48,361 nucleotides of DNA, taken from NCBI GenBank assembly GCA_002751075.1, contig NAOQ01000074.1, forward strand, positions 98,475 to 146,835, read 5' to 3'. Source of the stretch: Ichthyophonus hoferi (taxonomy: Eukaryota; Opisthokonta; Ichthyosporea; Ichthyophonida; Ichthyophonidae). Below are positions 27,583-39,782 of this stretch, piece by piece. Made by a program: the position numbers and the translations under genes. Numbering within the stretch: position 1 is the stretch's first letter; every line of letters begins with the position of its first letter. The notes under the pieces are model-generated. The model saw nothing but the letters and a program-made list of their open reading frames with translations, searched no databases and was not told where the DNA came from.

Positions 27583-30500
27583 TTAGTTGGCCTTCTCCTT
27601 TTCCATAGCCTCAAGTTGACGCATGAAGTAAGGCTTCTTGTCTTTCCACATGGTAAGCACCTCCACGCCAGTCTCGGTTACCAGCATTGTATGCTCAAAC
27701 TGTAGAGTGAAGGTGTTAACCTACACTGCAATTGCAAAGGCATACAGAGCAGAGTGCAACGCAAAAAAGCCCCAATCATATTTCAATTAGAGTCATTAGA
27801 TTATTTCTAGACCAATAGTATTTTAATTTTGGGTCAGGCCACTATAAGTGATTCATTTAATCGACATGGAAAATAATTCTGATAGCCTTACAGATAAACC
27901 TATCAACCCTTCACTATGCAATACCTTCTAACATTATCAAAAATATTGCGTATAAAACACTTTCCCTTCAACACCTGGTCTGGTTGCATCATCACACCCT
28001 CAATCTTTATCTTCAATTTAAAGGCGCGGCTCATACTATTCCTACAACTGGTAGCCTATAAACAAGGGCGTTGTACATTATCTATGCCATTACTTTGTAA
28101 CTCCAATTTGACTGAGTACGCCTCTCTTATTTTATTCTAATTTCGCGGGATAATCTTCACCCAGTTCCGTAAAAATAACGATGGCAATAAAAATAAAACT
28201 TGCTATCTTCATTCTTCAAGCTTACACGTATGTTTTACCACGCTACATTATATCATAATGGCTATGAAACCAAGCAAAAAATTCCAACGAATCAAGCTAC
28301 AATTGTAGATAAAAAAAAAAACGCTTGTGCATGTACGCGATAAAACATCTTGTTTTTGCTTTTGAGTATTACGGAATATCCTCTTCCCTAACAAAATGCA
28401 TATTTTTTACTTCTCCCATTTTGATTAACCTCATCTACACATGTATAATATGATAATGTGCATACTAGTATTCCGCCAAGTATATCAAACCTGAACTATA
28501 TTCTCAAAATGAATTCCTAGCATTATTCTCTCTGTATTGTTTCTCTTGTCAATATAAAGATGTCTTGAACAGAAAACCCAGACCCCTCAAGGTAAATACC
28601 TCTTCCCCCCTCCCCATATCCATAGTTGTAGCCAATCAGATACATACCTGGGCTGACTTCTTGCCATCTTTGGTAACAGCAGTCCAGTTGTCGGGCCATG
28701 ATTCGTCCTGATATACACCCGCATTGATCATTGGCTCAATAGTGAAGCAATGACCTGCCTTCATCACACCTGGTGCCTGTTTAAACCCACAATTAATATT
28801 AAAGAATCATTCCAACCACAATTATATAGCATTTGCCGAATATGCTTGCGTGTACGCATGGTCAGTCTATTTCGCCTGCCCTATACAACATCTCTTTCTG
28901 CTACTGTGTCTCATCCATGTCTGTCTGGGCATATATGTATACATGTACTTTAAAAAGTGTATACCATATCATGGTTTTTTTCATTATCACACACCTATGA
29001 ATATATTCAACCCTACTCTTGTCGCATGAAATGCAATTATCCTCTTTCCCAATCAAGTAGCCTTGACAATTGATCACACGGACAAATAATAATGCAGCAA
29101 ATGACTACTATTATATATACCCTTCCATTCCATTTCTAATCACCAGACCTTACATACCTTGTTCTTGGCGTAGTGGGGGATGTTGGGTGTGCAATGGAAA
29201 AGACTATTGATACCATGACCACAGTAGCTACGCACTACACTGCAACCATATGGGCCAGCATGTTTCTGAATCAGATTACCCATTTCGCGGTAGAGGACAC
29301 CAGGCTTCACCTCCTATATATATATATATATAGACGGGGTAGGGTGTGGTATTAGATAAATGTGAATATAGTTGTGCATGAGTACTATTCAGACAGGCTT
29401 GCGATAGGGTAGGTATGTGTTAATACAAACGTATTATGTTCACATCATCTACTGGTTTAACATGGTATATATTATACTATCGCAATACCCTATAGCTGAT
29501 CATATTAATACTAATACTACCCATACACATCCCATATATATATCTAAACACCACCATGTGAGGCAGTGATAGTGGAATAATATGTACATGCACACAAGTC
29601 AATGCTATACGATAGTATGATAGTATGTAGTACTCACATCAATACACTTCATAAGGCAGTTATAGGCGACCTGCACCAACTTCTTGGTCTCCTCAGAGGG
29701 TGTACTGGAATCCCTTACCATCAGATCATCTTCAAATACATATATTAAGATTAACCCCGATTTTTGATTTTTAAGCCAGAGAAGATTGTCGGGTCTAAGA
29801 GGCATACCTACCTACCTACAAGTAATTATACAAGCTGCAATCAAACCAATAAAATTTGCAATTAAGATATGATTGTAGTGTGCTTTTAGCCCCAAGAAAG
29901 ACAACAAGAATACACAGCCACCCAGAGGTACTTCTATCACAAAATGATGAAAAACACAGGATAATGTGACACCACTCGTCCTAGAAGGTCCAAATATAAG
30001 AGAGATAATCAACCGTACCAAAGAGAAAACATGCCAGTAAATCTATACACCCGGAACATAAAAGGTGTACAAAAACCAAACCATGTCTCCATCACATCAA
30101 CACATGATATAGGAGCAAAACATTTGATATATAAACAATACTCACCCAATGAAAACAGTCTCATTCAAATCGCCATGGAAACCTTGGTAGTAAGCGGTAA
30201 CATCAATATTGAGAATATCACCATCTTTGAGCACATACTGGTCAGGAATACCGTGACAAATAACCTCATTGACAGATGTACACACAGACTTGGGGAAGTT
30301 GTGATAGTTGAGGGGAGAGGGGTAAGCATTGCGTGCGATTGTAGCCTCATGTACAACACGATCAACTTCATCGGTAGTCACACCAGGCTTGGCGGCAGCA
30401 CAGGCTAGATCCAATATTTCACGGCCCAATGCACACACCTAGATTTGGACAGGGAAGAATGGGTAAGTGTGTGTGTGTACCATAGTAAAAAAATCAAAAT

Positions 30501-32164
30501 TATTGCCTACATCAAAAATTACCCGTGGGAAAGAAAACGCAAATGGGTGGGAGCAGCTGACAATGCTTAAGCTTTCAATAGATACCCCTCAGAATAGATC
30601 AAGTTAATACTACCGTATTTTAGTGGGGAAAGTGGGGTAGAGAGGTAGAGAGGTAGGGGGAGGTATGGTGAATGGGCAGGGGAAATCTCTACTCTAAGCT
30701 GTGTAATATCTATTAATATGATTCGAGATGGTGTCCAGTAAACCAATGGCTATCGGTTGTAGTGTAGAAAAGGGGAGAGAGGGTGACAGTGCGATAAGAT
30801 AAAGCAATAGCAAGAACTATATATGAAAACATAGACTTTCTATTGGATAGTGAACCCCATGACCATCCTATCTAGCCAATAGCAATAGCAACTTATTAAT
30901 CAGACCAGGCTTGATGGGTACTCATTGGCTACAATCCCCCAAGAATACAATGAATTTAGATTGCTAAACATATCTCGCAGTGGAGTTGAAAAGGTGAATC
31001 GGTTTATGGAAAGACATAATTAAATAAATTGTATATAAACAACTATTACATATCACATTCTTCTTATTCAGAAATATACTATAGCTCTAACAGCGGGGTC
31101 AAAGTACTAGCCCTTGGTGACCAGATCAATAGTCCGAGTAGAAATAATAACAATTGTTTTCTATACCACACCAACCAATCATTCTCTCTATATCAATATA
31201 TATATGTAGGCATTTTTGATTTTTACTTTCCCATTGGGCATACACAAATATATCAAGTAATCACCCTGACCTATAGGCATCATTGTGACCATTATGTCCT
31301 ACACCTATGCCTACTAACCTTTCTCATCTTCTTCTGGTCCTCGTGGCTCAACACCTGAATAGTAGTGCTGCCTCTAACAGCATTCTCGCTGCGAGGAATA
31401 CCGTCAATGGCATAGTCAGGACGAGGGATGTGATCAGGGACAGTGCGTGTGGCGGACAGGGGATAGCATGGCCTTAATGTACCTGTAGGCATAGTATGTA
31501 TGAAGACATGTGTAAGAGGATATGAGAGGGTGGGGCATAGAAGGGTAGTGGCAGTTGGTCAGGGAAGAGTATAGAAATAGGGTTATAGGTAGAAATGACC
31601 ACTAGTATGCAAATACAAACATATATTTCAAATGCAGACTTGTAAGCGAGAAAGAGTAAGATTAAGCGAGACAGAGGGATCGGTAGTTGGAGTATGAGGG
31701 AGGAAAAAAAGAATATAGCAGGATATGAGATAACAGGATAGGATACCCGCTGGATGTAAACAAAGCATAAAATACTGAGCATTATTAAAATTATGGCTAT
31801 ATGGCGTGCCACATACACACCTGTGGGGCTGTGAACAGGCCATGAAAAGAAAGTGGAGAAGAAAGGAAAGAACACCAACATATAAGAGATCTACTATATA
31901 TAAAATAAGTACCACAATAACATCAATTAGCCACTGGAAAGCCGCATGCCCTGTACCTCTCTACCCACCTGTATATGAGTATCCAGGGAAAGGATCTTCG
32001 CTTCCACTCTTCTTATGCTTTAGCTTGTGGGTAGCCCAGTTGTTCTTGAAGCACGTCTGGTCGCAGAAATAACTGCACTCATCAGGGTGAAGTTTAAGAC
32101 AGGTGGGGCACTGTAGGGCTGCTGGCTTGCTGCAGCCTGCACCTTCACATGTTTGAGTCGTCAT
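27583..32164 (-). CDS. METAP1: Methionine aminopeptidase type 1
   Basis: Removes initiator Met from nascent chains at the ribosome. Seven coding exons in transcript order: 32164-31969, 31482-31319, 30438-30146, 29704-29638, 29313-29158, 28776-28648, 27699-27583, giving 373 residues (human 386). Intron phases are 1, 0, 2, 0, 0, 0. The N-terminal C6H2 zinc finger is intact (CEGAGC, CPTC, FCDQTC, HKLKH; residues 6-50). A linker with [11 protein letters not shown] and IPRPDYA leads into the pita-bread catalytic domain. Metal ligands are Asp199 (NIDVT), Asp210 (HGDLNET), His273 (YCGHGI), Glu306 (IEPM) and Glu337 (QFEHT); His182 (CHGIPD) is the substrate-side histidine. The C-terminus adds MEKEKAN. 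The gene is divergent from SmgGDS. The ATG at 32164 is the first in this exon, but an upstream exon may add residues in frame (separate entry). Confidence 0.98.
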
Positions 32165-32712
32165 ACTACCAATAGCAACCTACAACTTAGTAGTATGTAT
32201 TGTAATAGTATAAATTACTAATAATAGGTTATATAGTTATCATAAATTACTACGTTCTTCTGCACGTGCCGCCGGGCTTCTTGTTGTGCATAAGAATGTA
32301 TATTCATGCAATTGCCGCAATATTTCTATATTTGTTTCTGAAGCATCACGATATTCTTAAATATTAATCAATATTCATCAATATTCATGAAACACATAAT
32401 CAAGAATATTCTATAATTTCATGGTATACAACGGTCTATATCTACGATTTACCAAGATATAGGATAATATGGCATGATAAAAATGAGCCATTGTGCAGAG
32501 CAATATTAGATTATTTGGCGCCATAACAGTAAAATAATTTTTCAAAGTTCTTAATTAGAAAATAGCAAATATATAATAATATTTACATTTAATTCTTTGA
32601 GATCATTGGTGCTAAATATTAGTTTGTCTTCATATTTTTATATCTATATTTATATAAATATTAAATTATCAACAAGACAACCAATATAGCTGTGGGATTA
32701 CATACAGCCTAC

Positions 32713-32852
32713 CTGACGACGTACAAAGTAGGCTTTACAATCACCTCCTCATCTTCCCCATCACCACTCCCTCTGCCTCTGCACGTGCAAGTACGCGACA
32801 CGTACACACCCACTCTTTTGCATTGACATAAAAGAACAGCAAACCTAACCAT
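32713..32852 (-). CDS. Candidate upstream exon of METAP1 (N-terminal extension or 5' UTR)
   Basis: From ATG at 32852 the frame is open for 46 codons plus two bases and ends at a good donor, GTCGTCAG^GTAGGC. The METAP1 start exon is preceded by an acceptor, ATTGGTAG^T, one base before its ATG. Joining AG to T gives Ser and stays in frame, so the product would continue ...[16 protein letters not shown]. The extension starts MVRFAVLLCQCKR, is rich in Arg, Val and Cys without acidic residues for about 30 positions, then turns acidic (GDGEDEEVIVK). The first part resembles a mitochondrial presequence, but that is inference. It may instead be a non-coding exon, or chance in a GC-richer patch. Confidence 0.33.
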
Positions 32853-33385
32853 GCAAGCTTGTTTGCAAGGATAACTGTGCTCTTACACTGGTACACTAAG
32901 CTGTAAAGCGTTATACATCTCTTCCTATTTGGATCTCCACATGTTCACACCTTTCCCAAGACATAACCTATATCCTTTATATATGACATAGCTTATATCT
33001 TAGATATATATCCCTATCTTTCAATTGACTACCTCTGGAGCCCTCCCTCTGTTAACTATCATCGTCCGAAACTGATCCTAATAACTAACTAAATAAAACA
33101 ATGTAGCATAATTCAATATAATACAACACATTCCATTAACATATTGGCTCTATTTTGTGTTCTTTTCTGCAACCGAAGCACTGATTCCTTCAAAAAAGCT
33201 TTTCTGTTTTATATATAGGGAGTACATGCCATGTCTAGTGTATGTTATACGGGCTATTGTAATATACATAAAAAGTATTTACCAAAGACATTCAGGAAGT
33301 TGACTACTACAAGAGCATAGAGTCTAATAATTAATAGATAATAGGTAATATAAATATAGCTATGTAATTATATATATGGGCATAT

Positions 33386-33484
33386 AGGTAGGTAGATAGA
33401 TAGATAGGTAGATAGGTCAACAGGAAGATATATGTATTTATACGTATACGTACAATTTAATATATATATATATATATATATATA
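33386..33484. repeat. (GATA/GTAG)n and (TA)n microsatellites
   Basis: A TAGGTAGGTAGATAGATAGA tract to about 33417, then a TATA run at about 33460-33484, upstream of the SmgGDS start. Confidence 0.85.
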
Positions 33485-33671
33485 GCGTTCAATAGTTAGT
33501 ATATTATATAGTAACAAATATTACATATATTAATTTATATATTCCTTTAATAATTAATATAATTCTATAATAATTCGTATAGCTAAGTACCAATTAATAC
33601 ACCACTTAATAATTAACATGACCAATTAATAATCAACCTTTCCTCGTTTATCCAATCCACAGGCAGGCAAA

Positions 33672-36600
33672 ATGACAGATAGTATAAAGGCACTGGTGGA
33701 TCTAGTTATATCTCAGAAGTGTATGACGTCAGAGTCCACCTTCCTAGCGCTGACTGATTTAGTTAAAGAGGATGGTACGCAATAGGACTGGCTAAAGTAA
33801 CAGCAGCTTTGACACACATACATATATAATATACAATTTCAATTACATATATATACTAACTGACTCTGATATGGCCTATCCTAATGTTACTATCCCTCAG
33901 AGAGTCTAGGTGTAGAGGCCTTTAACCTTGGTTTAGGGGGTCCTTTGTTAGAAATTCTGAAGGATGGTCGGAATTTACCTATTATGACGTCTGTTACGGC
34001 AGTAATTGCCGAACTAGCCAAGAATGGTGAGTGGAGTGTATCTATAATGGTAGGATAAAGTATAGTATGTTAGAGAGTATCATATTGTATTTTGTTGTAT
34101 AATGTTCTATTTTATTGCATATATGGTCGTTGGATAGGTTATAATATGGTATATAATATCATATTGTATTATATGATAGTATATTGTATTGTATTGTATT
34201 CTCTTTGTTTGAATTATACTATGCTATAGTGGTGGAGTAAATTAAAAACATATTTTTTAACATATACTTACACATTGTACTTATATTACACATAAACCTG
34301 TGTATAATTACTGATACGCCTACTATGGCATACATTCATTTAACCATGTACCTATACTTATAAGCTACTTATGGGCTCATAAATATATTCACATACATGC
34401 TAGTATATATTAGATGTATGCATATACGGGGAACTCACATACTCATACATAAATAATACATATTATATTTTCATATCATTCATGCTAATTATTAATTACA
34501 TTATATACGCAACCAGTACATACGTATAATAATTATTATACATATCATATACTCTCATACTTAGGACCAGCACTCCCTTTCTTTAAATGGTTGCGGATTC
34601 TTCAGGTTACTACTTATATAGACTAAATGGCGTTATAGATTAGACTTTCTTTTGGAAATAATTGCAATCTTACTGTAGAGCTGTTAGATAAATGCTATCT
34701 AGCGTCATATTGAACAAATTAATTGAAATCCATTACATAGAAGTATTTAAACGCTGATTATTCTCTATGTTCCTCTTAACAAGTTGAAAGCATGCAAATA
34801 TAATTTCAAAAGTGGCCAAGGATGCTAACAAAGTACAGCGTATTAAAGTTCCTGCTCTAATCATGATAAGATAGGGTATAATAAGATAAACTTAAATATA
34901 TCATAGTATGCTGATTGAATGGCCCATTAGGCGTAAGCAATGCTACTTAGTGCCTTTACATTTGAGATACATGTGATATTGCCACCAATAGGAATATCGG
35001 GAATTCCGGTAATTCTTAGAAAAAGGCACACGAGTAGGTAATAGAATATGTTGGTGATACATAATTGGTCGGGGCACAGAGGAATGTCGAACCTGCATTG
35101 TGTCAGCCGGCTGTTTCCTCGCCTTGATTGAAATTGTAAAGGAGGGAGGTTTGTCACCCAATGCGGTATGCGCGTTAAGGGCTATTGCTAATTGTTGCTA
35201 TGACAACGGTATGTTTTACCCTCCTCTACAGTATTCATGTGTATTCTCATCCCTATTGGTTCATTCATTCTTTGGTGCGGTTAATTTTTGAAAATTAAAA
35301 ATTACTTACTGCAGTGGCCCACCCCTAGCCCTCTGCTCTCACCTTACATCTTTCACGGTAGAAGCCCTCTCTACGCGTATTCGTTTTCTTAGTTCTGATA
35401 TATATTCCCTTATGCTTAGTGTGTCTACCTAATAAATCGATAGGTGGTTAGGGTTAGATGGCCTCCTGGATGGTGTCTTATCTAATGGTTGTCATGACTA
35501 CCATAGAAATAGACACATGATAGACCTTATTGTAGACTGTAGTAGCCTCCAATACACTATATATATATTCTATATGCATAGGTTTATTTTATATTATATT
35601 GTATTATTTTATTGTAATAAAATGTATACTTCATAGATCTTACAGTAAATTGCAATAGTCTAGCAAAACCCATTTTTATTTGCATTCTACTTCTGATTGT
35701 ATTGTATTATCTTATATTATACTATGGTGTATTAGTTATACTGTCTTGGTTTTTATTAAGTGACATATCCAATTAAGCCTATAGGGCCTGTAATAGCCCA
35801 CAGTGGCCTTTCGTTCATATTAAATCTGTCTATTATTATGTGTTCTTCAACCAAAGTCGACCATGGTATATAATTAATGTCAATATAAAAAAATAATACA
35901 TGCCAAGCAATACCCAACCATAGCATAGTCCTTTTTATTATTTCAAGGTGGCTGAATACATAATGAATTTGACATATACTTTCTTTTATTAAAACTATAC
36001 ATAATTTCACATACATATATCTATATATGTTAAGAGACGTGTGTATAATAAATTATTGGTATTTTCCCATTAATTCTATTAAAATATGCATGATCCAGCC
36101 ATAGACAAAACGATATATGCTTGACTTCCATGGAGACGGTGGCTTGTATGTGTCTATAAAGGTCTAAAGGAACAGATGTCATTGATACACCACAACCAAT
36201 CAATGCCTTTAGATGTTTAATTATAATTTTGATTGACTGGTTAATGAGGCTGATATGTCATTTAGTGTGTATGACCTTTGGTTCTATTTATATTTCCTAA
36301 TACAGTAATATAGCACAGTCTGTTTGTATATGCCCCTCTCCCATATACTGTCATAACTATGGTTAACTGGAGCGACTCACATGTATGAACCCATATTTGT
36401 ACATTCATATATACATGCACATATATATATATGACACTATACATTCCGATACCTATACCTGGTCATATATATTTATTCATACATGATGTACGTACTATAT
36501 GAACCCCAGAACTGCCCGCTACATTACACATATATACTACTAAACACACATACATAATTGCATTGCATATACACGAACACGTGTTCCGGTTGCACTACAG

Positions 36601-39600
36601 AAGCCCACCGGACAGTGCTTGAGCAGGCCGATGGAATAAAGGCTGTGGTTGGATTTGTGCAGGCTGCAGCCTCTAACAAAGAAGCATCGGAGATGGTTAG
36701 GAGGGTAGCAGCTGGTGCTGTAATCAACGTGGTAAACGATAATGGTCTGTGGTATCACCCACTCAACATCACCTAGATCATATCATAATATATCATATCA
36801 TATCATATTTTATATTATCCTTGTGGAATCACGGACTTTTTTTATAAAAATAATAACAAGCATGCGTATCTTTAATTATCATTTTCCTACCTTAGTGATA
36901 ACCTCTGCATATATGTATATGTATGTTTCCATATTATCTACCCATCTATCTACCCGATCTCCATTCCTATGCTATGTCATAACATATATAATCAACACTC
37001 CGCTAGCCCAATAGCTCCCACACTGTGTACTATATTATTGAATTAAATGATAGTATCACTTCTTATAAAGCATTAAATATTATATTTAGCCCTGCATATA
37101 TCCATAGCTACTTACATACTCGACACTATTATAACATGTATGTAAGATATCATTGTTAAAGCACGTAGTGAAAATTTTGATATAAACAAAAAATACGCTT
37201 GTGTTTTAGAGAATCTTATACATGAAACAATATTCTATCACTAACATAAATATAAGGCGTGCTTGCTGGCAATAAATTATGTTTTAAAATGGAAATTTAA
37301 TTTTAAACTTAAATTAGACATGGATTCCTCCTGACAATCCACCTATCTCAGAGGGCCTACAGAAAGAAGCAGTGCGATTGGGAGTGATAGGGGGCCTTCT
37401 AGGCTTGGTCAATCACAATGTGGCTGTAGATGTGATGGTAATACGTGCATTCAATGTACTTGCGGATCTACAGGAAGCAAGGGAGGCTATGTGTCAGGAG
37501 GGGGTTATATCTCTTCTTAAGGATTGGGTGAAACGAGATGAAGAAGATGTGCAAGACATTGCTATGGAGCTATTGGTTAACCTTGTGGACACGGAAGGTG
37601 GGTAAAACGAGTATATGCATATATATAAATACATTAACATACTTACATTATATTGTATTGTATTATATTATATTATATTTTAATGTATTATGCTATATAT
37701 TATATTATATTACATATCCACTCACCCACACCTTATACCTCTATCATCTATACTTACACATATATATACACCCAGACATGGCCCAACTTGCCTTACAGGC
37801 TAATGGTGGCGTCCTCCAATTAGTGAATGATGTTAAAATAGGAGTCAATGAGAAATACCGTCAGTTGGCAGCTAAGATAGTCTCTCTGGTCCTGAGTAAT
37901 GGTATACCATGTGCTGACATCCTCCTCTGTGTTTATGTGTAGGTGTATTTATTTAATTTAACATACAGTAAAATCAAGGCGCGATTGGATGTTGCCTTTT
38001 TAAAAGAAAAGAAAAAACCCAGTCTGACATGTAAAGATAAACGTGATTTGACATTACTGGTTGCTATGATTATGTCTAATTACCATTAAATAAGCCAATG
38101 AAGTATATACAATAAAATGGCAGAGCATTGCAGTTCTGAACCAACGTATAATATATATAAGTATAGGTTCTCTGGATTTGACTCAACTTCCTCCCCGCCT
38201 GTCTATCTAATCTCCATGGATGTACACATCATACCATACCATATTATACCATCCTATACTATATGTTAATCATATAGTATTCTGCATATCCTCATACCTT
38301 CTATGCATATTCCACGTACAGTCAATGTTTCACTCTACGATACACAGACTCTTCCCCAAATGTATCTTGTATTACATGTTCATTCCTATACATCCGGGTA
38401 CATACAGTCGATTTCTCTTTCAATCCATGGGCACATATATCCCCCTCATATTCTATGAAGCTACCTAAACCTTCTCCATATAGAACTTTCTCTCCTTACC
38501 TTCTTTTACCTAATATAAATATATTTCTTTAGACGATTGCCTAGATCTCGAGATGGAAAATGGTACTCCCTTACTCGAGTCACTAGCGGGCTGGGTCAAC
38601 CATACCGACTCCATGATTCGGATGGCCGCTGCACTCGCTTATGGAAATATTGCTAGATCAGGTAGGCAGATGTTACCATGCATAACAATGGATAATATAA
38701 TATAACACAGTAGATTATATTATAATCACTGACCTGCACCCTGGGTTGGTGGATGAGTGATACTGTGTTTATGCTATTTTTAATAAATAATAAGAAACAT
38801 AACTCTAGATAGGTAGATAGGTAAATAGGTAAAGGGATGCTCGATTAATTGAATTTTTATTGATTGAATGTAGATCATGTTTAGGGTTGAATGTCATGAC
38901 ATATTGTTTAGATTATTTATATAATTAATGACAAATTGGTTTGCCTAATTGCCTAACTTTGTGTATTAATCAATTTTATGCTGTGTATGTTTGTACCATG
39001 ATGTTCGACTATATGATATATTAAGGCCAAGGAATATTGTATTGCCATATTTTCCAATTATTGCTTTACATTGGATTGGCATGATATTGTTACTGCTATC
39101 CCGATTTTAGCATTTTGCACTCTACTAGCTTGTTAAATAATTGTAAGGTTGGTCAGATAAAAACTTCGTATTGACACACTGAGTTGTCTGCTAGCGATGA
39201 GTGTTTATACGATAGTAGATATGCTTAAAACATGTAATGCTTGATAACAATGAGTTAATTGATGATACGTTGTAATAACTAGTAATTATATATGGATGCA
39301 GATGAGAGGGTAGGCTTATTAATGAGCCAGGGTGTGGCGAGTCTTCTGATTGGTCTATTAGACGCTACGGATGTAAGAGAACTTCATGCCGCACTGGGTG
39401 CTCTTAAGAATATGTCTATTGCACGTCAGTCTACCTCTCTATAACATATGTCCCATTCTTCCCTTGATGCTTTCAGTTGGCTCTGCCCTATTATTGAGCT
39501 TGTCAATAATATATTCTGACGTAGAGACGTAGGTTCTCATACAGGTGTTATTATTTGCAAATAATAATAGTTGTAACATTAATGCTAATGATAATACGGA

Positions 39601-39725
39601 TAGCAATATTAATATTACGGTTAAGTATAATAGTACCAAGATTAATACTAATATTAATACTACTTATAATAATAGTAATAATAATAGTAATAATAATAAT
39701 AGTATTAATCATAGTAATAATAGTA

Positions 39726-39782
<57 letters not shown>

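Larger units (their letters stand above)
32165..33671. promoter_or_regulatory. Divergent promoter region of METAP1 (-) and SmgGDS (+)
   Basis: About 1.5 kb between opposed start codons. It contains two CACGTG palindromes (32263-32268 and 32782-32787), the candidate METAP1 upstream exon, clustered AATATTCATC and AGAATATTCT motifs at about 32350-32410, and AT microsatellites near the SmgGDS side. The sequence TTTATCCAATCCACAG just before the SmgGDS ATG is a good acceptor, so SmgGDS may have a non-coding first exon here. Confidence 0.5.

Noticed and set aside
30031-30408. 125-codon plus-strand frame
   Set aside because: It overlaps METAP1 exon 3 antisense. The METAP1 reading matches the catalytic domain.
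35080-35103. SmgGDS exon 3 starting at the TGTGTCAG acceptor near 35,103
   Set aside because: Phase would fit, but the acceptor GGGGCACAG at 35,079 also fits and adds EECRTCIV, which matches the family (EFMRIPCV).
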